Below are positions 25,301 to 33,239 of a stretch of 64,000 nt of DNA, in pieces. Source of the stretch: Cristatella mucedo (Eukaryota > Bryozoa > Phylactolaemata > Cristatellidae). Every line of letters starts with the position of its first letter. The first letter of the stretch is position 1. A program made the translations under genes and the position numbers. The stretch spans positions 991,001 through 1,055,000 of the forward strand of contig WPIO01000029.1 in NCBI GenBank assembly GCA_009760855.2, written 5' to 3'. The notes below the pieces were generated by a model, which did not search any database, was not told the DNA's origin, and saw only the letters and a list, made by a program, of their open reading frames with translations.

Positions 25301-26344
25301 ACCATTTTGTCAGCTACAGTATGTATAATAGGAACAAGAATGGCAGCTTAACGGCAGCAAATGCTCACGCGACACTATAGTATGGGTAAGACTAGAATCG
25401 ACCTATTCATCAGACGACAGCACGAGCTATTGGGCAACAGGTTGCACATACGCTATGACCCAGAGAAGACTGTCAGCCTTTGCTGTACACTCTAATTCAG
25501 CAGTGATTGCCGGCAAATGCCGGAGGAGATTAGTCTGATCCAGCTTCAGGGCATAATAGTCCTTCTTCCAGGGCATAAACTAAAAGAAAACAATGGGACA
25601 GAGCTGCTACAGCAATCGCTAGTTACCAAACCTAAGCAGGCTGCCAGCTAAGCATAGGCAGCTCAAATGTAATGGCTCAAATGAGAACATCATTACCGTT
25701 GGATTGGTAATGATGTTCTTCCAGCGCTGGCAAACCGCTGTGCAACATCCAATTAAATCCGACAATGGCAGTTGGCAAAGTATCTCTGCAAGGACTTCAT
25801 TGGGGAGATCATCGATTGTGTAAACACGCTCTCGAGGCCAGCGTCCACTTCCTGCGAGGCCGAATGGATCAACAAGCTCGTCTGGGAAGCAGAAAAGATA
25901 CTTCCAATACTGCACGAAGAGAGGTTAGACAAAAAATACAAACTAGACTGACCCTGATGAACATGTTGCAATACAACCAACCTGTCTCATCTATTGATGC
26001 AGCGTCAAAGTCACTGCTGTCATCTGATGCTGAGACCGTGAGAGGCAACGATAAGTCTTCACTGCTATGCTTGACAGCATTCGTTGTTTTGCTGCAGCTG
26101 GGAAAATTGGCCATGTTCAGCACCTGCTTGACAGTGTCGCAAGAGCTATCCATGTCATCAGCTTCAGTCGGCGTTTGATGCTCATCCCCAGCATCACTGC
26201 TGTCACTTGAGACGGCACACTTGGATGATGAACATAATCCCTGCCTAGCACGAGTCCGGCTCCGTTTCTGTTGAGACGAGGAAGCCACGTTTCCTGCAGC
26301 TGCACGACTCCTCTTTCTGCAAGACGTACTTAGCAGTACGCTAC
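6046..26344 (-). CDS. FBH1: FBH1 F-box DNA helicase, multi-exon gene (about 20 exons seen)
   Basis: FBH1 is a UvrD-type 3'-5' DNA helicase fused to an F-box. In the family it acts in the nucleus as an SCF ubiquitin-ligase subunit and removes RAD51 from DNA, limiting recombination at stalled forks. Exons read on the minus strand: 26344-25953, 25909-25697, 25579-25452, 25279-25123, 24375-24179, 21462-21340, 20304-20207, 20075-19997, 15489-15400, 15262-15049, 10978-10786, 10535-10399, 10291-10192, 10108-9981, 9255-9192, 9084-8902, 8635-8510, 8206-8097, 6369-6266, 6135-6046. Intron phases agree at every junction except the one entering 6369. The sum is about 975 codons, close to the roughly 1,040 of the human protein. 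No initiator ATG was found, so a 5' exon lies upstream of 26344. Large introns (4.5 kb at 19996-15490, 4.1 kb at 15048-10979) carry repeats. Confidence 0.93.
6266..6369 (-). CDS. FBH1: FBH1 exon: C-terminal Cys segment (tentative start)
   Basis: The frame gives FFAAVQFILNALARS and then GWRRCHSPI, which joins in phase 0 to CDGILIPDRP in the next exon. Together they resemble the short Cys-containing motif after motif VI in FBH1. The acceptor TAG at 6371-6370 would need phase 1, but the previous exon ends in phase 0, so a small link exon or a different acceptor is missing. Confidence 0.55.
6400..8090. other. FBH1 intron region with SINE-A tail and CA repeat
   Basis: 6700-6790 contains a SINE-A tail (GGCTGTTGAATCAGCCGACC). 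7240-7325 is a CA/GC-rich simple repeat. 7980-8090 is CAG/CTG-rich. A small FBH1 link exon may hide here, but I could not identify it. Confidence 0.45.
8097..8206 (-). CDS. FBH1: FBH1 exon: motif VI (NLLYVAATRAK)
   Basis: It reads DEDERNLLYVAATRAKNCLV, which holds motif VI with its arginine finger. Acceptor TTCTGTAG, donor GGA|GTGAGC. Downstream in the intron is a CAG/CTG-rich low-complexity run. A near-identical partial copy of this exon lies at about 4.8 kb. Confidence 0.92.
8268..8325 (-). mobile_element. LINE/SINE tail fragment
   Basis: AGTGCCCGGAGAAAACTAAA followed by TCTCTTTCCAGG is the tail box shared by the LINEs and SINE-B. It sits inside an FBH1 intron. Confidence 0.55.
8510..8635 (-). 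CDS. FBH1: FBH1 exon: motif V (TAHKAKGLEF)
   Basis: It carries FVFATAHKAKGLEFSTVILL, helicase motif V, and then an acidic DDF. I chose the start after TGCAG at 8636 because phase 1 gives HAE-F across the join. The donor GGAA|GTGAGG is a best guess in a less conserved linker. Confidence 0.9.
8902..9084 (-). CDS. FBH1: FBH1 exon: motif IV-V linker
   Basis: It encodes KLVKRFGTIGELEKFASKAY and then YNNRIPSTLQLLERRHV, matching the helical part before motif V. Acceptor TTCTAG, donor GCTG|GTATGT in phase 1. All 183 nt stay open. Confidence 0.88.
9192..9255 (-). CDS. FBH1: FBH1 exon: short GKQGLGFDVIMDIYRLL exon
   Basis: This 64-nt exon reads GKQGLGFDVIMDIYRLL and continues the IHLIG segment. A LINE remnant begins about 30 bp upstream of it in gene orientation. 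Confidence 0.85.
9288..9930 (-). mobile_element. CR1/L2-type LINE 3' part inside FBH1 intron
   Basis: Antisense similarity to the C-terminal RT region and 3' tail of the LINE at 26.6-29.6 kb (the GACGACAGACAAGCCTAGCTGC block, TTGAAGTCGAT and the tail box), with many indels. It fills most of the intron between the exons at 9192-9255 and 9981-10108. Confidence 0.8.
9981..10108 (-). CDS. FBH1: FBH1 exon: VAVLARTN and IHLIG
   Basis: The strand VAVLARTNYYLL and the end RIHLIG match the second RecA-like lobe of FBH1. Acceptor TTTATAG, donor GGT|GTAAAA. Confidence 0.9.
10192..10291 (-). CDS. FBH1: FBH1 exon: motif IV (SFRFG)
   Basis: It begins SFRFGPQIGLVAALLLDYL, the arginine-containing motif IV. 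Donor GAAG|GTAATC in phase 1. Confidence 0.92.
10399..10535 (-). CDS. FBH1: FBH1 exon: motif III (GDPHQQIYAFRGA)
   Basis: It carries KIVVGDPHQQIYAFRGAVN, helicase motif III, and ends LYLTK|GTGAGT. The phase-1 entry joins the DEAQD exon exactly. Confidence 0.93.
10786..10978 (-). CDS. FBH1: FBH1 exon: Walker B / motif II (DEAQD)
   Basis: It contains SMTHDGYMKLWQLEG, a signature of FBH1 proteins, and the Walker B box LLIDEAQD that supplies the catalytic Asp-Glu for ATP hydrolysis. The start ATG-TAT follows a TTTAG acceptor, and the donor is CACG|GTTGGT in phase 1. Confidence 0.93.
10980..12160. other. FBH1 intron, no feature recognised
   Basis: A-rich sequence with only short frames. No homology was recognised. 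Confidence 0.4.
12169..12539. mobile_element. hAT-type MITE with 8-bp target-site duplication
   Basis: The ends GAGGCGAAGCC and GGCTTCGCTTC are inverted repeats with one mismatch. They are flanked by an exact 8-bp duplication TAAGTCTA (12161-12168 and 12540-12547), the length typical of hAT transposons. The left end holds a perfect 28-bp palindrome at 12178-12205. There is no transposase ORF, and a SINE-A fills the right part. Confidence 0.8.
12375..12530 (-). mobile_element. SINE-A inside the hAT MITE
   Basis: Complete copy on the minus strand: tRNA-like head ending TGAGCCGTGATGGC, B box, GGTGATAGCCG core and AATCAGCTAG tail. Confidence 0.85.
12554..12720 (-). mobile_element. SINE-A, second copy just outside the MITE
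   Basis: Same family and strand as the previous copy, only a few bases beyond the right target-site duplication. Confidence 0.85.
12900..14380. other. FBH1 intron with CA microsatellite
   Basis: 13306-13352 is an AC dinucleotide run next to TA-rich sequence. The rest shows no recognisable feature. Confidence 0.5.
14390..14665 (+). mobile_element. CR1/L2-type LINE 3' fragment
   Basis: GTGCTCCCAAAGCCTGAAAC, ACTCACTACCGAC, ACAGCATTTAGTGGATC and GTAAAGTGCCTAGAGAT follow the order of the LINE 3' end at 58.5-59.0 kb. Confidence 0.75.
15049..15262 (-). CDS. FBH1: FBH1 exon: helicase 1B region
   Basis: The 214-nt exon begins YKRIGDLKVFDV and includes SFIASLDLFI and HVPSFAID, matching the helical insertion of FBH1 between motifs Ia and II. 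Acceptor TTGCAG, donor ATG|GTGAGC. Confidence 0.88.
15400..15489 (-). CDS. FBH1: FBH1 exon: motif Ia (SVAEHAEKLFPQNV), GC donor
   Basis: The sequence SVAEHAEKLFPQNVECRTGH matches motif Ia/Ib of FBH1. Both flanking frames fit only if the exon ends AAAAG|GCATGT, that is, a GC-AG intron. A GT donor nine bases on would break the phase. Confidence 0.88.
15783..15920 (-). mobile_element. SINE-B, tRNA-derived
   Basis: Minus-strand copy: GAGCTGGTTTGGTCCAGCGG head (A box), GGGCTCGAGC-type B box, then the tail AGAGATTAAG-TCTCTTAGGGC. Confidence 0.85.
15930..18060. other. FBH1 intron, no gene recognised
   Basis: A 111-codon minus-strand frame at 16682-17017 has no family I recognise. FBH1 needs no exon here, because the exons at 20075-19997 and 15489-15400 join in phase. 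Confidence 0.45.
18065..18240 (-). mobile_element. SINE-A copy
   Basis: Core and B box are recognisable (AGCTGATTGAACAGCC, GAACCCACGACCTGGG). Confidence 0.8.
18640..19325 (-). pseudogene. Decayed copy of an uncharacterised multicopy protein family (CYLCLWDSRD / ERFHQD type)
   Basis: With frameshifts and stops, the minus strand shows CYLCL-stop-DSRD, then ALHIRLCLMKDSVASVD, EYLKNFFPELAE, and later FHQDLTDFEHHY and ENMVGDD. This order and these signatures match a large uncharacterised family common in invertebrate genomes, recalled from memory. It lies in an FBH1 intron on the gene's strand. Its function is unknown, and its many genomic copies suggest spread by a mobile element. Confidence 0.7.
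19997..20075 (-). CDS. FBH1: FBH1 exon: Walker A (GTGKT) and motif Ia start
   Basis: It completes the nucleotide-binding loop GTGKT and continues TACLIEYARM and TFLYVVYN, the strand leading to motif Ia. Acceptor TTTTAG, donor AA|GTAAGA in phase 2. Confidence 0.92.
20207..20304 (-). CDS. FBH1: FBH1 exon: Q-motif and first half of Walker A
   Basis: It encodes SLTQEQRRIVSC, the Q-motif region, and then VVAFAG, the strand leading into Walker A. The exon ends GCAG|GTGAGT, so the intron splits the GTGKT loop in phase 1. Confidence 0.92.
21340..21462 (-). CDS. FBH1: FBH1 exon: HYRLYHCLYSYEG segment
   Basis: It carries MHYRLYHCLYSYEG, equivalent to the conserved His-Tyr/Leu-Tyr segment just before the helicase core. 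It is 123 nt, with acceptor TTTACAG and donor TG|GTATGA, phase 2 on both sides. The adjoining 3.0 kb upstream intron holds the foldback element at 22.5-23.3 kb. Confidence 0.83.
21728..21863 (-). mobile_element. SINE-B copy
   Basis: Complete head (GAGCTGGTTTGGTCCAGCAG), B box and LINE-like tail on the minus strand, in an FBH1 intron. Confidence 0.85.
22482..23290. mobile_element. Foldback-like element with inverted arrays of a GGACAATTCGGAGC motif
   Basis: 22482-22601 holds several copies of a motif near GGACAATTCGGAGC in one orientation. 23193-23290 holds the same motif reverse-complemented (GCTCCGAATTGTCC). The outer parts share AATTCGGCGCAGGA. The 590-bp middle is AT-rich with no ORF. This is the layout of a foldback or MITE-like non-autonomous DNA transposon. 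I see no clear target-site duplication. Confidence 0.7.
23743..23905 (+). mobile_element. SINE-A copy
   Basis: Plus-strand copy: ACCGTGATGGCCCAGGGGGT head, degraded B box, GGTGATAGCCG core and GGCTGTTAAATCAGC tail. Confidence 0.85.
24179..24375 (-). CDS. FBH1: FBH1 exon: linker helices (NPWALVATLVLLANS)
   Basis: The hydrophobic helix NPWALVATLVLLANS and then TDVREIITCL and MLDCLYFIACLLFYL match the FBH1 linker before the helicase. The donor is AG|GTATGT in phase 2. The frame stays open past this donor, but the homology continues in the exon at 21462, so I end the exon here. Confidence 0.85.
25123..25279 (-). CDS. FBH1: FBH1 exon: linker helices
   Basis: It contains the stretch DVTAVLLRHPKY and ends FLDAAM, matching the conserved linker between F-box and helicase in position and pattern. 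Acceptor TTTTGCAG, donor ATG|GTATGC. It enters in phase 2 and leaves in phase 0. Confidence 0.82.
25452..25579 (-). CDS. FBH1: FBH1 exon: post-F-box segment
   Basis: It starts FMPWKKDYYALKLDQ, the aromatic/basic stretch that directly follows the F-box in FBH1. Acceptor TTTTAG, donor GC|GTATGT. It enters in phase 0 and leaves in phase 2. Confidence 0.85.
25697..25909 (-). CDS. FBH1: FBH1 exon: F-box
   Basis: This 71-codon exon carries the F-box core DLPNEVLAEILCQLPLSDLI, followed by C..VCQRWKNIITNPT. In the family this segment binds SKP1 and so joins the helicase to a CUL1 ubiquitin ligase. It is bounded by a TGCAG acceptor and an ACG|GTAATG donor, both phase 0. Confidence 0.9.
25953..26344 (-). 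CDS. FBH1: FBH1 exon: basic and Ser-rich N-terminal region
   Basis: The reading frame has two basic clusters (RKRSRA and QKRSRTRAR, likely nuclear localisation signals) and then a Ser/Asp/Glu-rich stretch, like the disordered N-terminus of FBH1 proteins. The acceptor is a TAG at 26346-26345. I chose the GTCAGT donor after 25953 because it leaves phase 0 for the F-box exon. The stronger-looking ACAG|GTTGGT donor at 25982 would leave phase 1 and break the frame. No ATG opens this exon. Confidence 0.6.
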
Positions 26345-26870
26345 CTATGCCAAATGAAATATGGGAAACAAACAAGGATACAAGGCAGAGCTGAGGCACG
26401 ACTGCTTGGCATGTACTTGTTACTACAGCTACCACATTGTACTCGAATAAAGTGTTTTAGCAATAAAAGAGGATTGCTTGATCCAGAAGAGCTGTAACAG
26501 AAATATAAAGAAATCAAACCGTCCGGCTTTTAGTCTACAAAATCAGATTGCATAATACCATCTTCTCAACATTAAATTATTTTACCACATAATTTGAATG
26601 ATAATACTAATAATAATGCACTTGATAAAGCGCCCTCAGGGAACTCAATCTTTCTCTAGGCGCTTTACATTGGCTGCAAAGGGAAATGCAATTAAATGAT
26701 GAGTAATATCATGTTTGAAAAACAAACAAAATGAATAACATGGTTAGGGGTGACATGCACAGGGTCAGCATACAAATGTGGTTAGTGGCAGCATGCACAG
26801 TGTCAGCACGCATAAGCACATGAAGGACGAATCACAGGGACCCACTAAATGCTGTCCTAAATAGGCGTGT

Positions 26871-28139
26871 TTATAAGTTCCTTTTAAATGTGGTCAGGTC
26901 AGGGGATGTTCTGACGTAAGTAGGGAGGGAGTTCCTGGCTTTGGGAGCATACGAATTAAATGCACGGTCTCCAAAGAATTTGAGGTTTGTACGAGGTATT
27001 GGTAAACTGTTGGATTCCGAAAAGCGGGTGGTACGATGTTTGGCCTGATTGGGTAGTATATCTGAGAGATAGGCTAGAGCCATAAAATGAAGGAACCTAA
27101 AAGTGAGCGACAAAACCTTGAAGTCGATCCGTTGCTTGACTGGTAGCCAGTGCAGGTCGGCGAGAAGTGGAGTAATGTGGCAACTGCAACGCTCACGACA
27201 GACAAGCCTAGCTGCAGAGTTTTGTACCAGCTGCAATCGCCTGATCGCACATGCTGGTAGGCCAGTAAGCAGTGAGTTGCAGAAGTCGAGACGGGATGTC
27301 ACGAATGCCTGGACCAACTTTGATGTGGTATCCTTATCTGAACAAGCCCGAATTTTAGCAATGTTATGAAGCTGAAAATAGGCAGATTTGACTGTGGAGC
27401 TGATATGGTCGTCTAACGAGAGGTCGCTTTGGAATATGACACCTAGATTTCGAGCTGATTTAACTGGAGATATGCTGGCAGAGCCAATTTTGAGAGTCAG
27501 CCTTTCCAATCTCTGAATCACACTGGGTTTGCCCATAACTAGTAAGTTAGTTTTACCATCGTTTAGTTTTAGAAAATTTGCTGCCATCCATGTGCGGATG
27601 TCATCAATACATGCAGCGAGTGAGTTTAGAGAGTTTGAGGTGCTCGAAGGCTGGGAGGGATCAAAGCAAAGGTACAACTGAGTGTCATCTGCATAGAAGT
27701 GAAAGCCTAGATTGTGCTTGGCAATCACATCAGCAAGAGGGAGAGTATAAACCGTGCAAAGAACCAGACCTAGCACTGAGCCCTGAGGTACTCCATATTT
27801 CAGAGGTACTTCAGATGATCTTTGTCCATTCACGTCAATACTCTGGAGTCTCCCATTGATATAGGACCTGAACCACTGCAGGACAGTGCCAGTGATGCCC
27901 AGGCGAGATGAGAGGCGCTCTAGAAGAACTGTGTGATCGATGGTGTCAAAAGCTGCCGAAAGATCGAGCAAAACAAGCAGAGACACTCTACCCATGTCTG
28001 CATTCCTAAGTAGGTCGTTGTATACCCTAAGGAATGCTGACTCTGGTGAGTGATTAGCTCTAAAGCCAGACTGGAACTTACTAGCAAGGTGTGAGGTTTC
28101 GATATATGAGTTTAGCTGGTCTGCCACGACCCGTTCCAA
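26871..28139 (-). pseudogene. LINE reverse transcriptase
   Basis: 422 codons with LLDLSAAFDTIDH (motif A), [10 protein letters not shown] (motif B), [12 protein letters not shown] (catalytic YADD), LKLNDGKTNLLVMG and a C-terminal HWLPVKQRIDFKVL. Compared with the copy at 58.8 kb it stops about 15 residues early. The frame really continues from upstream past one stop at 28214-28212. Confidence 0.92.
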
Positions 28140-28211
28140 TGTCTTTGATAGGAATGGTAGAAGGGAGACTGGGCGGTAGTTGCTTAAGTTCTCTTGGTCT
28201 AGTGTCGCTTT

Positions 28212-29018
28212 CTAGAAAAGTGGCCTGACTACAGCTTTTTTGAAAGGTGCTGGGACATGACCTGAGGCTAATGACATATTAATGATGTTAGTTATGCATG
28301 GCTGCAGCAGATCAATGCAACGTAGGAGCAAGACAGTGGGAATAGGGTCCAGAGGACTTGTTGTCTTCTTTGATTGAGATACGAACTTTAGGACTAGATC
28401 ACTAGTGACCTGCTTAAATGCAGACATTGAGGTGCAGCCAGGAACCGAGGAACAGCATTCTAGTGGGGAGGTTGTCATCGCAGGGATGGATTCCCTGATC
28501 TTGTCTATCTTCTGCACAAAGAATCGAGAGAAGCGATCGGCTAGATCATCACAAGGATCATCAGGTAAGGAGCTAATCTGGGAACGGTTGAGGAGATGGT
28601 TTATTGTCGACATCAGCATTTTTGGATTGTGCATCTGTGAATCAACAATGTTTCTATAGAAGCTAGACTTGGCCTTTGCTAGGATCGATTGGTACGACTT
28701 ACAGTAGTCTTCATATGCCTGTCGATGGACAGTTAGTCCGGATCTTTTGTATGCCTTTCGTTTAGTAGACCTGGCTAGTTTAATGTCTGTGGTAAGCCAT
28801 AGGCCGTCTGGGTGGGGGCGCACAGTGCGCTTTGTCAGAGGTGCCAACTCGTCGAGCGTGTCTTCTAGTGTCGCGTTGTAGCTATCTACCAATGATGACA
28901 GATCGGAGGGAGGACTGAACAGCAGAGGTGAAGCAGATATTCTCGCACGGACAGCATCGATGTCAAGGGTCTTGAGGTTTCGCGATTCACAGGTTATTTT
29001 AGAGGAGGATGTGGGCAC
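28212..29018 (-). pseudogene. LINE ORF2 middle part (endonuclease-RT linker)
   Basis: The basic stretch KLARSTKRKAYKRSGLTVHR, then SFYRNIVDSQ and FKKAVVRPLF lead straight into the RT. A single in-frame TAG (28214-28212) separates it from the downstream RT frame. Confidence 0.85.
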
Positions 29019-29168
29019 ACACTATAGATTGAATGAGATCTGCATGTGATCAGATAAGCAGGATTTGGTAATAATTGGTGATGACAAAGTGCAGTTGTAT
29101 GAGAAAATCTGGTCGAGTGTGTGACCCTTGATGTGGGTAGGGCCATGCACACGAGCCACAAGAGACAA

Positions 29169-29375
29169 TTAGTCAGTCAATGCACGTAATTCGGTGCTGA
29201 AAGCGGCAGATAAGTTATCAAAGTGAACGTTGAAATCACCCATAACGAGGAAGGATCGATTTCTTGCACACAGAATCGAAATGAGATCGGAGAAATCTGA
29301 GATAAAGGAGGACTTGGTACTTGGTGGGCGATAGACTACTGCCACTATCGATAGCTTGTTTTCGGGTGAGACCAA
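29169..29375 (-). pseudogene. LINE endonuclease fragment
   Basis: It shows VAVVYRPPS and FLVMGDFNVHFD, the apurinic-type endonuclease signatures of non-LTR elements. It is bounded by stops. Confidence 0.8.
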
Positions 29376-29606
29376 GACAATTGATTCAAATGACTACTTT
29401 GAGGGTACCGCAAATGGTTTGAAGTTGAATTTCGAGCGCACGATAATAGCAACTCCATCTCCAGTTTTGATTGATCTAGGGGTGTGAAAGAACGAGAAAC
29501 CAGATGGAGTAGGTCTTTAATTGTCGGGCAGTTGCTCGATTTCAGCCAAGTTTCAAATGGTCAAAACAAAGAACCTCGATTGCGAACAGAAGCCGGTGAG
29601 AAAGGG

Positions 29607-29757
29607 CCAAACTGGTTTGGTCCAGCGGTTAAGGTGCTTGCCCCGACCAAGGTCTAGCTGAGGTCGTGGGCTCGAGCCCACATGCATATGTTAAGTACCT
29701 GACTTGAGATTAAGTTCTCTTGGGGCACTATACAAGTGAATACAAATGAATTACGTA
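29607..29757 (+). mobile_element. SINE-B copy
   Basis: AACTGGTTTGGTCCAGCGGT head, GGGCTCGAGCC B box, then the tail GAGATTAAGTTCTCTTGGGG and ACTATACAAGTGAA. Confidence 0.9.
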
Positions 29758-29974
29758 TAAAGAGACAAGGCGAAAGGGACACCCAAGCTAGAGCACCACA
29801 CAAAAGTCCACTGGCATCGTTAAGGAATAAACAGCGACACCAACATCAAAATAAAGCATAACAACGAGCGCTTTTATAGCTGTCTCATTTAGCTCCCCGT
29901 CATAAATATAGAGTAGACTGCTGTCCCATGGTCGAGTCTCTGGGCAAGGAATTCACACTGGAGATATATCTTAG

Positions 29975-30735
29975 GTGATGTTTGACAAGTTTGGCTACTT
30001 TCAGCTATACAACATTGCTACAATAGGGCTTGCTTAAGACAGGGGTACCACATCTAAATTGGTCCATGCATTTGTGACATTCCATCTGGACTTCTGTAAC
30101 ACTGCTAGCTGGCCTACCGGCCTGTGCAATTATGGGCTAGCAGTTAGTGCAAAACTGCAGCTAGGTTTCTCTGTCGTGAGCATCGCAGTTGCCACATAAC
30201 ACCACTTCTTTCCGGCCTGCATTGGCTCTCAGTCAAGCAAAGCATCGACTTCAAGGTTCTTTCACTCACTTTTAGGTCCATTCATTATTTGGTTCCAACC
30301 TACTTATCAGATCTACTCTCCCACCAGGCTAAGCCTCATACCACCAGCTTTCGGAATCAAAATGTTTACCTATCCCTCGTACAAAAGCTCAAATCCTACC
30401 GAGACCGTGCCTGTAGTTCGTATGCCCCCAAAGCCTGGAACTCACTCCCGACTGTGGCACGACATCTCACTTGTCCACATAAAAAACCGCACCTATATCA
30501 CAGAATTTATTGGGTCTCTTGTGATTCGTCCTTTATGTGCTTATGTGTGCTGCCACTAACCATACTTACATGCTGACCCTGTGCATGCCACCCCTAACCA
30601 TGTTATTCTTGTTGTTTATTGAGCATGCTACCACTAACTATTCGATCGTGCTTTCTTTGCAGCAAATGCAAAGCGCTTAGAAAGAGATTGAGTTATGTGA
30701 GGGCGCTTTATCGAATGCATTATTATTATTATCAT
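29975..30735 (+). mobile_element. CR1/L2-type LINE 3' part
   Basis: Frameshifted coding end (YLSDLLSHQAKPHTTSFRNQ) and the complete 3' tail ending in a TTATTATTATTATC run. Confidence 0.85.
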
Positions 30736-30857
30736 TACAGTGCCGCCAGGTGGCTGCCTACCTTACGAAGCTCCCTCCCTCACACAGCTCAACAGCAGCT
30801 TTTGGTAAATGTGGTTCGCGCTCTTCGTTCGATAGCGGACGGCCGGAATATCAGTAG

Positions 30858-31480
30858 TAGGGCTGGTGCAAAACTGTGCAGCTAGGCTTGTCTGTCATCA
30901 GCGTCGCAGTTGCCACATCACACCACTTCTCGCCGACCTGAACTGCCTACCAGTCAAGCAACGGATTGACTTCAAGGTTTTGTCGCTCACTTTTAGGTCA
31001 CTGCATTCTTTGGCTCCAGCTTATCTCTCGGATCTACTCCCCCACCAGGCCAAGCATCGTACCACCCGCTTTTCGGAATCCAATAGTTTACCAATATCTC
31101 GTACAAAACTCAAATCCTTTGGAGACCGTGCATTTAGTTCGTATGCTCCGAAAGCCTGGAACTCACTCCTGACTTGCGTCACAACATCCCCTGACTTGAC
31201 CACATTAAAAAAGAACTTAAAAACACAATATTTAGGACAGCATTTAGCGTGTCCCTGTGATTCGTCCTTCATGTGCTTATGCGTGCTGACACTGTGCATG
31301 CTGCCACCAACCACAGTTGCATGCTGACCCTGTGCATGTCACCCCTAACCATTTTATTCATGTTGTTTATCAAGCATGATATTACTCACCATTCAATCGC
31401 GTTTCCCTTTGCAGCCAATGTAAAGCGCATAGACAGAGATTTGAGTTCTCTGAGGGCGCTTTATCAAGTTATTATTATTT
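30858..31480 (+). mobile_element. CR1/L2-type LINE 3' part, second plus-strand copy
   Basis: The coding end reads AARLVCHQRRSCHITPLLAD and YAPKAWNSLLTCVTTSPDLT, and the tail ends in ATTATTATT. It follows the previous copy in the same orientation after about 120 bp of other sequence. Confidence 0.88.
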
Positions 31481-31984
31481 AATATAGTACGGGTTACTCA
31501 ACCAGTATTATTGTTTACTACGAACGTGTAGTCCGGAACCGGTGTGAGGGCGCTTGTGGAGTGGGCCCTACCTGCGGTCCTGGGCATGAGGTATCGGTTA
31601 GGATCCCGAGATGACTTCTTTATCAGCTGCGGAGCTCTCAGCGCACGCGAGCCTTCGTCAGACGCCAGATAACTTTCACATCCTGTGCAGTCCATCCCAA
31701 TTCGGCGCCTCGCCATATCTGAAGCTTCGCAATGCAACGCGAATCAAATAGGATGGGTACCAACAGCGGGTCCATTAAAAAACAGTACAAACTCCACCTG
31801 TGTCAAGGCCGACCATAGATGCAGTTATCCGCAAGCATCGTGGAGATAATTCTGTGAGAGCTGGGACTAAGAACGTGTCTAATTAACCTCAATAGCCTAT
31901 CTAAGGAGATGCTATCAAGCCAGCACTCATGACAAGTTCGTTATCCACGTAAAACAGCGTTTTTGGAGGTACTTCCTCAGCAAC

Positions 31985-33230
31985 TGAGTGGAACTTACTT
32001 GGTAGGCATATAATTTAATGTAAGAGTTTAATTGGTCTACCAATGCACGTTCTAGTGTCCTTGGTGGGATCCGTAGTAGGGAGACTGAGCGGAAGTTTTG
32101 CTTGTCTCGATTCGTTTTCTAAGGAGTGGCCTAGCAACCTTTGTGAATGATAGGTTGACGATTCTTGTAGCTAAGGGCGTAGTTATTTTGTTTAATAAGC
32201 AACTCAGCAGCAAATCAAATAAATTATTTCAGTGGAGCAACAGGGACAAGGTCTAAAGGGCTAATAGTCTTCCCAAGGCGGTTGTTTTTCACGACCTCGG
32301 TCCCGAGGTGTGGGTTTGAATCCTACAATGGGTGATCCTTTATTGCCACTGCAAGCGGTGGTGATAGCAGTCAAGGCTCTTCTGTCGCTACACATAAGAG
32401 GCTGTTAAAGAAGCTAGTATTTTTCCTAGACTGGTAGACGAAAATCGAGATGAGGTCAGTAGTGGCAGGCGTGAAGGTGGCCTTTGAGTTCAAGCAAGGG
32501 AGGGAGAGTAAGAAGTGCATTGTTGATGCTACCTTGGGGATGGAATCTCGTATTTAATCTATCTTGCTGACAAAGAAGATAGAAAAAAGTGATCTGTTAG
32601 ATCGTCTCAAAGACCATTAGGTAAGGCTCTGATCTGGGAGTGGTTAATGAGATGGTTGGTGGTCGACATCAGCATCTTTAGATTGTGCATCTGTGATTTC
32701 TCTATGATTTTGTAGAAGCTAGACTTGGCCTTAGCTAGGATGGATTGGTGCGACCTACAATATTCCTACAATGAGTCGACGGAGATTTAATCTGGATCTT
32801 ACACCTAGCTAGTTTAATGTCTACAGTAAACGACAGACCATTTGGAAAAAGGCATACAAAGTGCATATTCGGTGGAGCAAACTCATCCAGAACATTTGCC
32901 AGTGACATGTTGTAGCATTTCACCAGTGAGTACCTGATGAACAGAGGGTTGAGAGGCAAAAAAGTTGTTTTTTTTTACAGCATGAATGTCAAGGGCCTGA
33001 AGGTTTCACAACTCACAGGTTTTTAAAACCCGAGGTGACACAAGTGGTTGACCTTATGCAATCTACATGTGGTCAGATGTGTTGATCGTGGTAATAACTG
33101 GAGTTGAGAGCACACAGTCATGGAGAGCATCTGATCTAGTGCAATGGTATGGCCCGAGTGATTCTCACTAGTTCGGGTAGCGGCACAGTGCATGTAATGT
33201 GCTAAAACCTGAAGCTCAAAATATGCCAAC
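31985..33230 (-). mobile_element. CR1/L2-type LINE, badly decayed
   Basis: Antisense matches to the RT start and to the linker and endonuclease regions of the 26.6-29.6 kb element, in order but with many indels. A SINE-A is inserted at 32288-32425. Confidence 0.75.
32288..32425 (+). mobile_element. SINE-A inserted in a LINE
   Basis: Part of the head, the GTGGGTTTGAATCC B box, the core GCGGTGGTGATAGC and the tail AGGCTGTTAAAGAAGCTAG. Confidence 0.8.
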
Positions 33231-33239
33231 GGTAAAAAT

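Larger units (their letters stand above)
26600..29605 (-). mobile_element. CR1/L2-type LINE, nearly full ORF2, 5'-truncated
   Basis: From the minus-strand 5' end: an endonuclease fragment (VVYRPPS, VMGDFNVHFDN), a linker, the reverse transcriptase and the 3' tail, which ends at an ATT-rich run at about 26600. The 5' end meets a SINE-B at about 29607. It is the longest of about a dozen related copies here and is inactive because of internal stops. Confidence 0.9.

Noticed and set aside
27103-27859. Plus-strand frames over the LINE
   Set aside because: Antisense shadows of the reverse transcriptase.
30740-30857. Separate gene between two LINE copies
   Set aside because: Short, no motif; probably a fragment of another repeat.
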